DNA of 46,808 nucleotides from Saccoglossus kowalevskii (Eukaryota > Hemichordata > Enteropneusta > Harrimaniidae): assembly GCF_000003605.2 (NCBI RefSeq), contig NW_003157217.1:1-46808 (forward strand), given 5' to 3'. The notes beneath the pieces are model-generated. The model was not told the DNA's origin and did no database searches. It saw only the letters and a list, made by a program, of their open reading frames with translations. The position numbers were made by a program, and so were the translations under genes. Shown here one piece after another: positions 35,228 to 46,332 of this stretch; the stretch's first letter is position 1; each line of letters begins with the position of its first letter.

Positions 35228-36252
35228 GCGATATCGTTTTTGAAACATAAAAAAATCTGAAATAGCCGGCAATTCAGCTGAATTTCAAATAATCGATGCA
35301 GCTGTGAGGTTAGGTGATCGACCAATGTTTAAAGTAAAGTACAAACTGGCGTGGTTAGTTCTTGCATGGGAGACTGCTTGAGTAAATGAGCTGTTGAGTT
35401 TATTTTTTTAGTTCCATCACGCATATCGAAAATATATAAGGCAACGTTCCTGCATTCTTTTTGCTGTGATGTCGATTATTTATAGTGGAAAATTGTGGAA
35501 TTTTTGTAACTGTTTTAACTATTACAAAGTTTTAAAATTCCTTCTAAATTTCAAGAACAAGTTGCTGAGCTGGAATCGTGGAATTTTTGTAACTGTTTTA
35601 ATTTATGGAAAGTTTACAAATTCCTTCTAATTTTCAAGAACAAGTTGCTGAGCTGTCGGCACGTAGTGGGATTTACGCTGTCACCACTCCGTGCAAAATT
35701 GTTCAAAGTGATTGCAAAGTTGTGCAAAGTTATTGAAAAGTTAGTGATGTATTTGTATGTATGACCTAAGTTGTTGGCATATAGAAACGCGAAGTTGTAA
35801 AGTCGAAAAAATCATAAAAAGCCAATTGAAAGCAGTCTATAGTTGTTTCCCATGAGCTGAAGGTAAATGTTAGAAAACACCGGAGCAATGTTGGAATAAG
35901 CGAAGGAAATGTTGGCGGAGTTGCTTATATATTTAACCTAAGTCATTGTCATGACAACCCCGCAGTTAAATTTCGAAAACATTAAGTAAATGTTCCAAGA
36001 ATGCCTCATATATAAGCAGATTATCACCACAGCTACCAAAAAATCGACAAGAAACTGCTTACAAAGTTGTAAAAAGCGATTGGAAAGTTGGTAGTTTCAT
36101 TCGGGATTGTTACCTGTGATATCATATTAACAAGTCCAATAGATAAAAGTTTGAAAATGTGAATAAATGTTTCGTTAATTGGTGTTAAATTATCGTAGTG
36201 TTACTCAAAGTATGTAGAGGTCATAGGTCAATTATAGGAGGTACCTGTGAAA
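35228..36252 (+). repeat. Monomer M40, 1025 bp, with 83-bp internal duplication
   Basis: Adjacent copy of the duplication-bearing form. Its second segment carries TTTATGGAAAG instead of TGGACAG. Class A 3' half. Several one-base indels cluster at 35745-35890. Direct repeat 36218-36230 intact. Confidence 0.92.
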
Positions 36253-37193
36253 GCGATATCGTTTTTGAAACATTAAAAAATCTGAAATAGCCGGCAATTC
36301 AGCTGAATTTCAAATAATCGATGCAGCTGTGAGGTTAGGTGATCGACCAATGTTTAAAGTAAAGCACAAACGGGCGTGGTTAGTTCTTGCATAGGAGACT
36401 GCCTGAGTAAATGACCTGTTGAGTTTATTTTTTTGTTTCATCACGCATATCGAAAATATATAAGGCAACGTTCCTGCATTCTTTCTTACTGTGATGTCGA
36501 TCATTTATAGTGGAAAATCGTGGAATTGTTGTAACTGTTTTAATTAATGGAAAGTTTTCAATTTCCTTCTAATTTTCAAGAACAAGTTGCTGAGCTGTCG
36601 GCACGTAGTGGGATTTACGCTGTTACCACTCCGTGCAAAGTTGTTCAAAGTGATTGCAAAGTTGTGCAAAGTTATTGAAAAGTTGGTAGATGTATTTGTA
36701 TATATGAGTTAAGTTGTTGGCATATAGAAACGCGCAGTTGTAAAGTCGAGAAATTCAATAAAAGCCAATTGAAAGCAGTCTATAGATGTTGCCTTGAGGT
36801 GAGGGCAAAATGTTTGAAAACACCGTGCAAAGTTGGAAAAAAACGATGGAAATGTTGGCGGAGTTGCTTATATATTTAACGTAAGTCATTTTCATGACAA
36901 CCCCGCAGTTAAATTTTGAAAACATTAAGTAAATGTTCCGAGAATGTCTCATAAATAAGCAGATTATCAGAACAGCCAACGGAAAAATCGACAAGGAACT
37001 GCTTACAAAGTTGTAAAAAGCGATTGCAAATTTGGTAGTTTCATTCGGGATTGTTACCTGTGATATCATATTAACAAGTCCAATAGTTAAAAGTTCGAAA
37101 ATGTGAATGAATGTTTCGTTAATTGGTGTTAAATTATCGTAGTGTCCAAAGTATGTAGAGGTCATAGGTCAATTATAGGAGGTACCTGTGAAA
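36253..37193 (+). repeat. Monomer M41, 941 bp, mosaic
   Basis: Class B up to the palindrome (CGTAAGTCATTTTC) and class C from about 36.95 kb (ATAAATAAGC, GTGTCCAAAG). The switch creates the longest minus-strand open frame of the window (36755-37165, 136 codons). Direct repeat 37159-37171 intact. Confidence 0.92.
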
Positions 37194-38140
37194 GCGATAT
37201 CGTTTTTGAAACATAAACAAATCTGAAATAGCCGGCAATTCGGCTGAATTTCTAATAATCGATGCAGCTGTGTGGTTAGGTGATCGACCAATGTTTAAAG
37301 TAAAGTACAAACGGGCGTGGTTAGTTCTTGCATGGGAGACTGCTTCAGTAAATGAGCTGTTGAGTTTATTTTTTTAGTTCCATCACGAATATCAAAAACA
37401 TATAAGGAAACGTTCCTGCATTCTTTCTTACTGTGATGTCGATCATTTGTAGTGGAAAATCGTGGAATTTTTGTAACTGTTTTAATTAATGGAAAGTTTT
37501 CAAATTCCTTCTAATTTCAAGAACAAGTTGCTGATCTGTCGGCACGTAGTGGGATTTACGCTGTTACCATTCCGTGCAAAGTTGTTCAAAGTGATTGCAA
37601 AGTTGTGCAAAGTTATTGAAAAGTTGGTAGATGTATTTGTATATATGGCCTAAGTTGTTGGCATGTAGAAACCCGCAGTTGTAAAGTCAAGAAATTCAAT
37701 AAAAGCCAATTGAAAGCAGTCTATATATGTTGCCATGAGGTGAGGGCAAAATGTTTGAAAACACCGTGCAAAGTGGGAAAAAACAAAGGAAATGTTGGCG
37801 GAGTTGCTTATATATTTAACGTAAGTCATTTTCATGGCAACCCCGCAGTTAAATTTCGAAAACATTAAGTAAATGTTCCGATAATGTCTGTCTTATATAT
37901 AAGCAGATTATCACAACAGCCAACGGAAAAATCGTCAAGAAACTGCTTACAAAGTTGTAAAAAGCGATTGCAAAGTTGGTAGTTTCATTCGGGATTGTTA
38001 CCTGTGATATCATATTAACAAGTGCAATAGTTAAAAGTTCGAAAATGTGAATAAATGTTTCGTTAATTGGTGTTAAATTATCGTAGTGTTACTCAAAGTA
38101 TGTAGAGGTCATAGGTCAATTATAGGAGGTACCTGTGAAA
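37194..38140 (+). repeat. Monomer M42, 947 bp
   Basis: From about 37.38 kb it is a copy of M14 (AAAACATATAAGG, GTCTGTC insertion, CATGGCAACC). Class B. Direct repeat 38106-38118 intact. Confidence 0.92.
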
Positions 38141-39081
38141 GCGATATCGTTTTTGAAACATTAAAAAATCTGAAATAGCCGGCAATTCAGCTGAATTTCA
38201 AATAATCGATGCAGCTGTGAGGTTAGGTGATCGACCAATGTTTAAAGTAAAGCACAAACGGGCGTGGTTAGTTCTTGCATAGGAGACTGCCTGAGTAAAT
38301 GAGCTGTTGAGTTTATTTTTTTTGTTCCATCACGCATATCAAAAACATATAAGGAAACGTTCCTGCATTCTTTTTACTGTGATGTAGATCATTTATAGTG
38401 GAAAATCGTAGAAATTTTGTAACTGTTTTAATTAATACAAAGTTTTCAAATTCCTTCTAGATTTCAAGAACAAGTTGCTGAGCTGTCGGCTCGTAGTGGG
38501 ATTTACGCTGTTAACACTCCCGGCAAAGTTATTCAAAGTGATTGCAAAATTGTGCAAAGTTATTGCAAAGTTGGTAGATGTATTTGTATGTATGACCTAA
38601 GTTGTTGGCATATAGAAACGCGCAGTTGTAAAGTCGAGAAATTCAATTAAAGCCAATTGAAAGCAGTCTATAGATGTTCCCATGAGCTGAGGGTAAAATG
38701 TTAGAACACACCGTGCAAAGTTGGAAAAAGCGAAGGAAATGTTGGCGGAGTTGCTTATATATTTAACCTAAGTCATTGTCATGACAACCCCGCAGTTAAA
38801 TTTCGAAAACATTAAGTAAATGTTCCGAGAATGTCTCATATATAAGCAGATTATCACAACAGCAACCGTAAAATCGACAACCAACAGCAACAAAGTTGTA
38901 AAAAGCTATTGCAAAGTTGGTAGTTTCATTCGAGATTGTTACCTGTGATATCATATTAACAAGTCCAATAGTTAAAAGTTCGAAAATGTGAATAAATGTT
39001 TCGTTAATTGGTGTTAAATTATCGTAGTGTTACTCAAAGTATGTGGAGGTCATAGGTCAGTTATATGAGGTACATGTGAAA
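38141..39081 (+). repeat. Monomer M43, 941 bp
   Basis: Class A with the AACCGTAAAATCG variant near 38865 and GATGTAGATC near 38390. Direct repeat 39047-39059 intact. Confidence 0.92.
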
Positions 39082-40027
39082 GCGATATCGTTTTTGAAAC
39101 ATTAAAAAATCTGAAATAGCCGGCAATTCGGCTGAATTTCAAATAATCGATGCAGCTGTGTAATTAGGTGATCGGCCAATGTTTAAAGTAAAGAACAAAC
39201 GGGCGTGGTTAGTTCTTGCATGGGAGACTTCCTGAGTAAATGAGCTGTTGAGTTTATTTTTTTTGTTTCATCACGCATATCGAAAATATATAAGGCAACG
39301 TTCCTGCATTCTCTCTTACTGTGAGGTCGATCATTTAAAGTGGAAAATCGTGGAATTTTTGGAACTGTTTTAATTATTACAAAGTTTTCAAATTCCTTCT
39401 AAATTTCAAGAACAAGTTGCTGAGCTGTCGGCATGTAGTGGGATTTACGCTGTTAACACTCCGTGCAAAGTTGTTCAAAGTGATTGCAATGCTGTGCAAA
39501 GTTATTGCAAAGTTGGTAGATGTATTTGTATATATGACCTAAGTTGTTGGCGTATATGAACGCGCAGTTCTAAAGTCGAGAAATTTGATAAAAGCCAATT
39601 GAACGCAGCCTATAGATGTTCCCATAAGCTGAGTGTGTAAAATGTTAGAAAACACCGTGCAAAGTTGGAAAAAACGAAGGAAATGTTGGCGGCGTTGCTT
39701 ATATATTTAACCTAAGTAATTGTCATGACAACCCCGCAGTTAAATTTCGGAAATATTAAGTAAATGTTCCGAGAATGTCTCATAAATAAGCAGATTATCA
39801 CAACATCCAACGGAAAAATCGACAAGGAACTGCTTACAAAGTTGTAAACAGCGAATGCAAAGTTGGTAGTTTCATTCGGGATTGTTACCTGTGATATCAT
39901 ATTAACAAGTCCAATAGTTAAAAGTTCGAAAATGTGAATAAATGTTTCGTTAATTGGTGTTAAATTATCGTAGTGTTACTCAAAGTATGTTGAGGTCAAA
40001 GGTCAATTATAGGAGGTACCTGTGAAA
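39082..40027 (+). repeat. Monomer M44, 946 bp
   Basis: Copy of M36, class C. It starts the second class C island. A-spacer direct repeat at 39993-40005. Confidence 0.92.
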
Positions 40028-41060
40028 GCGATATCGTTTTTGAAACATTAAAAAATCTGAAATAGCCGGCAATTCGGCTGAATTTCAAATAATCGATGCA
40101 GCTGTGTGGTTAGGTGATCGACCAATGTTTAAAGTAAAGAACAAACGGGCGTGGTTAGTTCTTGCATGGGAGACTTCCTGAGTAAATGATAATATATAAG
40201 GCAACGTTCCTGCATTCTTTCTTACTGTGATGTCGATCATTTAAAGTGGAAAATCTTGGAATTTTTGTAACTGTAAATTGGTGTTAAATTATCGTAGTGT
40301 TACTCAAAGTATGTTGAGGTCATAGGTCAATTATAGGAGGTACCTGTGAAAGCGATATCGTTTTTGAAACATTAAACAATCTGAAATAACCGGCAATTCA
40401 GCTGAATTTCAAATAATCGATGAAGCTGTGTGGTTAGGTGATCGACGAATGTTTAAAGTAAAGCACATACGGGCGTGGTTAGTTCTTGAATAGGAGACTG
40501 CCTGAGTAAATGAGCTGTTGAGTTTATTTTTTTGTTTCATCGCGCATATCGAAAATATATAAGGCAACGCTCCTGCATTCTTTCTTACTGTGATGTCGAT
40601 CATTTATAGTGGCAAATCGTGGAATTGTTGTAACTGTTTTAATTAATGGACAGTTTTCAAATTCCTTCTAATTTCAAGAACAAGTTGCTGAGCTGTCGGC
40701 ACGTAGTGGGATTTAAGCTGTTACCACTCCGCGGAAAGTTGTTCAAAGTGATTGCAAAGTTTTGCAAAGTTATTGAAAAGTTGGTAGATGTATTTGTGTA
40801 TACGACCTAAATTGTTGGCATATAGAAACGCGCAGTTGTAAAGTCGAGAAATTCAATAAAAGCCAATTGAAAGCAGTCTATAGATGTTGCAATGAGGTGA
40901 GGGCAAAATGTTTGAAAACACCGTGCAATGTTGGAAAAAACGAAGGAAATGTTTGCGGAGTTGCTTATATATTTAACCTAAGTAATTGTCATGACAACCC
41001 CGCAGTTAAATTTCGGAAACATTAAGTAAATGTTCCGAGAATGTCTCATAAATAAGCAGA
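39170..41060 (+). repeat. Segmental duplication, copy 2 (partner 32.09-33.96 kb)
   Basis: Second copy of the block ending in M46. It explains the isolated class C island between class A/B units on both sides. Confidence 0.85.
40028..40351 (+). repeat. Monomer M45, truncated to 324 bp
   Basis: Copy of M37, 7088 bp downstream, with the same two deletion junctions (about 40189 and 40274/40275). Direct repeat 40317-40329 intact. Confidence 0.94.
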
Positions 41061-41290
41061 TTATCACACCATCCAACGGAAAATCGACAAGAACTGCTTA
41101 CAAAGTTGTAAACAGCGAATGCAAAGTGGGTAGTCTCATTCGGGATTGTACCTGTGATATCATATTAACAAATCCAATAGTTAAAAGTTCGAAAATGTGA
41201 ATAAATGTTTCGTTAATTGGTGTTAAATTATCGTAGTGTTACTCAAAGTGTGTTGAGGTCAAAGGTCAATTATAGGAGGTACCTGTGAAA
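40352..41290 (+). repeat. Monomer M46, 939 bp
   Basis: Copy of M38 until about 41.06 kb, then diverges. One-base losses cluster near 41080-41150 (GACAAGAACTGC, GGATTGTACC). Class C. A-spacer direct repeat at 41256-41268. Confidence 0.91.
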
Positions 41291-41614
41291 GCGATATCGT
41301 TTTTGAAACATTAAAAAATCTGAAATAGCCGGCAATTCGGCTGAATTTCAAATAATCGATGCAGCTGTGTGATTAGGTGATCGACCAATGTTTAAAGTAA
41401 AGAACAAACGGGCGTGGTTAGTTCTTGCATGGGAGACTTCCTGAGTAAATGATAATATATAAGGCAACGTTCCTGCATTCTTTCTTACTGTGATGTCGAT
41501 CATTTAAAGTGGAAAATCTTGGAATTTTTGTAACTGTAAATTGGTGTTAAATTATCGTAGTGTTACTCAAAGTATGTTGAGGTCATAGATCAATTATAGG
41601 AGGTACCTGTGAAA
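41291..41614 (+). repeat. Monomer M47, truncated to 324 bp
   Basis: Third copy of the doubly deleted unit, 1263 bp after M45 (junctions about 41452 and 41537/41538). Its 3' direct repeat at 41580-41592 has a degenerate second half (AGATCA). Confidence 0.94.
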
Positions 41615-42556
41615 GCGATATCGTTTTTGAAACATTAAAAAATCTGAAATAGCCGGCAATTCGGCTGAATTTCAAATAATCGATGCAGCTGTGTGGTTAG
41701 GTGATCGACCAATGTTTTTAAAGTAAAGTACAAACGGGCGTGGTTAGTTCTTGCATGGGAGACTGCCTGAGTAAATGACCTGTTGAGTTTATTTTTTTTT
41801 TGTTTCATCACGCATATCGAAAATATATAAGGCAACGTTCCTGCATTCTTTCTTACTGCGATGTCGATCATTTATAGTGGAAAATCGTGCAATTTTTGTA
41901 ACTGTTTTAATTAATGGAAAGCTTTCAAATTCCTTCTAATTTTCAAGAACAAGTTGCTGAGCTGTCGGCACGTAGTGGGATTTACGCTGTTACGACTCCG
42001 TGCAATGTTGTTCAAAGTAATTGCAAAGTTGTGCAAAGTTATTGAAAGGTTGGTAGATGTATTTGTATATATGACCTAAGTTGTTGGCATATAGAAACGC
42101 GCAGTTGTAAAGTCGAGAAATTCAATAAAAGCCAAATTGAAAGCAGTCTATAGATGTTGCCATGAGGTGAGGGCAAAATGTTTGAAAACACCGTGCAATA
42201 TTGGAAAAAACGAAAGAAATGTTGGCGGAGTTGCTTATATATTTAACCTAAGTCATTTTCATGACAACCCCGCAGTTAAATTTCGAAAACATTAAGTAAA
42301 TGTTCCGAGAATGTCTTATATATAAGCAGATTATCACAACAGCCAACGGAAAATCGACAGAAACTGCTTACAAAGTTGTAAAAGCGATTGCAAGTGGTAG
42401 TTTCATTCGGGATTGTTACCTGTGATATCATATTAACAAGTCCAATAGTAAAGTTCGAAAATGTGAATAAAATGTTTCGTTAATTGGTGTTAAATTATCG
42501 TAGTGTACTCAAAGTATGTTGAGGTCATAGGTCAATTATAGGAGGTACCTGTGAAA
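41615..42556 (+). repeat. Monomer M48, 942 bp, mosaic
   Basis: Mixed class marker (CCTAAG of class A with CATTTTC of class B at about 42246). Many one-base indels lie at 42345-42510 (GACAGAAACTGC, GCAAGTGGTAG, GTGTACTC). Direct repeat 42522-42534 intact. Confidence 0.9.
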
Positions 42557-43498
42557 GCGATATCGTTTTTGAAACATAAAAAATCGGAAATAGCCGGCAA
42601 TTCAGCTGAATTTCAAATAATCGATGCAGCTGTGAGGTTAGGTGATCGACCAATGTTTAAAGTAAAGCACAAACGGGCGTGGTTAGTTCTTGCATAGGAG
42701 ACTGCCTGAGTAAATGAGCTGTTGAGTTTATTTTTTTGTTTCATCACGCATATCGAAAATATATAAGGCAACGTTCCTGCATTCTTTCTTACTGTGATGT
42801 CGATCATTTATAGTGGGAAATCGTGGAATTATTGTAACTGTTTTAATTAATGGACAGTTTTCAAATTCCTTCTAATTTCAAGAACAAGTTGCTGATCTGT
42901 CGGCACGTAGTGGGATGTACGCTGTTACCACTCCGTGCAAAGTTGTTCAAAGTGATTGCAAAGTTGTGCAAAGTTATTGAAAAGTTGGTAGATGTATTTG
43001 TATATATGACTTAAGTTGTTGGCATATCGAAACGCGCAGTTGTAAAGTCGAGAAATTCAATAAAAGCCAATTGAAAGCAGTCTATAGATGTTGCCATGAG
43101 GTGAGGGCAAAATGTTTGAAAACACCGTGCAAAGTTGGAAAAAAACGATGGAAATGTTGGCGGAGTTGCTTATATATTTAACGTAAGTCATTTTCATGAC
43201 AACCCCGCAGTCAAATTTTGAAAACATTAAGTAAATGTTCCGAGAATGTCTTATATATAAGCAGATTATCACCACAGCCTACCAAAAAATCGACAAGAAA
43301 CTGCTTACAAAGTTGTAAAAAGCGATTGCAAAGTTGGTAGTTTCATTCGGGATTGTTACCTGTGATATCATATTAACAAGTCCAATAGTTAAAAGTTCGA
43401 AAATATGAATAAATGTTTCGTTAATTGGTGTTAAATTATCGTAGTGTTACTCAAAGTATGTAGAGGTCATAGGTCAATTATCGGAGGTACCTGTGAAA
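42557..43498 (+). repeat. Monomer M49, 942 bp
   Basis: Class B, TGGACAG allele. GTGGGATGTACG is shared with M50. Direct repeat 43464-43476 intact. Confidence 0.92.
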
Positions 43499-44439
43499 GC
43501 GATATCGTTTTTGAAACATTAAAAAATCTGAAATAGCCGGCAATTCAGCTGATTTTCAAATAATCGATGCAGCTGTGAGATTAGGTGATTGACCAATGTT
43601 TAAAGTAAAGCACAAACTGGCGTGGTTAGTTCTTGCATAGGAGACTGCCTGAGTAAATGAGCTGTTGAGTTTATTTTTTTCGTTCCATCACGCATATCGA
43701 AAATATATAAGGCAACGTTCCTGCATTCTTTCTTACTGTGATGTCGATCATTTATAGTGGGAAATCGTGGAATTATTGTAACTGTTTTAATTAATGGACA
43801 GTTTTCAATTCCTTCTAATTTCAAGAACAAGTTGCTGATCTGTCGGCACGTAGTGGGATGTACGCTGTTACCACTCCGTGCAAAGTTGTTCAAAGTGATT
43901 GCAAAGTTGTGCAAAGTTATTGAAAAGTTGGTAGATGTATTTGTATATATGACTTAAGTTGTTGGCATATAGAAACGCGCAGTTGTAAAGTTGAGAAATT
44001 CAATAAAAGCCAATTGAAAGCAGTCTATAAATGTTGCCATGAGGTGAGGGCAAAATGTTTGAAAACACCGTGCAATGTTGGAAAAAACGAAGGAAATGTT
44101 GGCGGAGTTGTTTATATATTTAACGTAAGTCATTTTCATGACAACCCCGCAGTTAAATTTCGAAAACATTAAGTAAATGTTCCGAGAATGTCTTATATAT
44201 AAGCAGATTATCACCACAGCCTACCAGAAAATCGACAAGAAACTGCTTACAAAGTTGTAAAAAGCGATTGCAAAGTTGATAGTTTCATTCGGGATTGTTA
44301 CCTGTGATATCATATTAACAAGTCCAATAGTTAAAACTCGAAAATGTGAATAAATGTTTCGTTAATTGGTGTTAAATTATCGTAGTGTTAATCAAAGTAT
44401 GTAGAGGTCATAGGTCAATTATAGGAGGTACCTGTGAAA
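43499..44439 (+). repeat. Monomer M50, 941 bp
   Basis: Class B, similar to its upstream neighbour M49. Direct repeat 44405-44417 intact. Confidence 0.92.
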
Positions 44440-45383
44440 GCGATATCGTTTTTGAAACATTAAAAAATCTGAAATTGCCGGCAATTCAGCTGAATTTCAA
44501 ATAATCGATGCAGCTGTGTGGTTAGGTGATCGACAAATGTTTAAAGTAAAGCACAAACGGACGTGGTTAGTTCTTGCATAGGAGACTGCCTGAGTAAATG
44601 ACCTGTTGAGTTTATTTTGTTTTGTTTCATCACGCTTATCGAAAATATATAAGGCAACGTTCCTGCATTCTTTCTTACTGTGATGTCGATCATTTATAGT
44701 GGAAAATCGTGGAATTTTTGTAACTGTTTTAATTAATGGAAAGTTTTCAAATTCCTTCTAATTTTCAAGACCAAGTTGCTGAGCTGTCGGCACGTAGTGG
44801 GATTTACGCTGTTACCACTCCGTGCAAAGCTGTTCAATGTGATTGCAAAGTTGTGCAAAGTTATTGAAAGGTTGGTAGATGTATTTGTATATATGACCTA
44901 AGTTGTTGGCATATAGAAACGAGCAGTTGTAAAGTCGAGAAATTCAATAAAAGCCAATTGAAAGCAGTCTATAGATGTTGGCATGAGGTGAGGGCAAAAT
45001 GTTTGAAACACCGTGCAATATTGGAAAAAACGAAGGAAATGTTGGCGGAGTTGCTTATATATTTAACCTAAGTCATTGTCATGACAACCGCCCAGTTAAA
45101 TTTCGAAAACATTAAGTAAGTCTTCCAAGAATGCCTCATATATAAGCAGATTATCACCACAGCCTACCAAAAAATCGACAAGAAACTGCTTACAAAGTTG
45201 TAAAAAGCGATTGCAAAGTTGGTAGTTTCATTCGGGATTGTTACCTGTGATATCATATTAACAATTCCAATAGTTAAAAGTTCGAAAATGTGAATAAATG
45301 TTTCGTTAATTGGTGTTAAAGTATCGTAGTGTTAATCAAAGTATGTAGAGGTCATAGGTCAATTATAGGAGGTACCTGTGAAA
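44440..45383 (+). repeat. Monomer M51, 944 bp
   Basis: Class A with private ACCGCCC and TAAGTCTTCC near 45090-45125. Direct repeat 45349-45361 intact. Confidence 0.92.
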
Positions 45384-46332
45384 GCGATATCGTTTTTGAA
45401 ACATTAACAAATCTGAAATAGCCGGCAATTCGGATGAATTTCAAATAATCGATGCAGCAGTGTGGTTAGGTGATCGACCAATGTTTTTAAAGTAAAGTAC
45501 AAACGGGCGTGGTTAGTTCTTGCATGGGAGACAGCCTGAGTAAATGACCTGTTGAGTTTATTTTTTTGTTTGTTTCATCACGCTTATCGAAAATATATAA
45601 GGCAACGTTCCTGCATTCTTTCTTACTGTGATGTCGATCATTTATAGTGGAAAATCGTGGAATTTTTGTAACTGTTTTAATTAATGGAAAGTTTTCAAAT
45701 TCCTTCTAATTTTCAAGAACAAGTTGCTGAGCTGTCGGCACGTAGTGGGATTTACGCTGTTACCACTCCGTGCAAAGTTGTTCAAAGTGATTGCAAAGTT
45801 GTGCAAAGTTATTGAAAGGTTGGTAGATGTATTTGTATATATGACCTAAGTTGTTGGCATATAGAAACGCGCAGTTGTAAAGTCGAGAAATTCAATAAAA
45901 GCCAATTGAAAGCAGTCTATAGATGTTGCCATGAGGTGAGGGCAAAATGTTTGAAAACACCGTGCAATATTGGAAAAAACGAAGGAACTGTTGGCGGAGT
46001 TGCTAATATATTTAACGTAAGTCATTTTCATGACAACCCCGCAGTTAAATTTCGAAAACATTAAATAAATGTTCCGAGAATGTCTTATATATAAGCAGAT
46101 TATCACAACAGCCAACGGAAAAATCGACAAGAAACTGCTTACAAAGTTGTAAAAAGCGATTGCAAAGTTGGTAGTTTCATTCGGGATTGTTACCTGTGAT
46201 ATCATATTAACAAGTCCAATAGTTAAAAGTTCGAAAATGTGAATAAATGTTTCGTTAATTGGTGTTAAATTATCGTAGTGTTACTCAAAGTATGTAGAGG
46301 TCATAGGTCAGTTATAGGAGATACATGTGAAA
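45384..46332 (+). repeat. Monomer M52, 949 bp
   Basis: Class B. Slightly long through T-tract and AATGTTTTTAAAG insertions. A 119-codon minus-strand frame lies at 45846-46205. Direct repeat 46298-46310 intact. Confidence 0.92.

Noticed and set aside
36755-37165. Minus-strand open frames of 119-136 codons (also 5495-5854, 15956-16315, 21319-21678, 45846-46205) with a hydrophobic stretch
   Set aside because: They recur because the monomer recurs. The same frame is cut by stops or frameshifts in most units, the deletion units remove it, and no known domain is visible. A dN/dS test on the monomer alignment with a clear purifying signal would change this.
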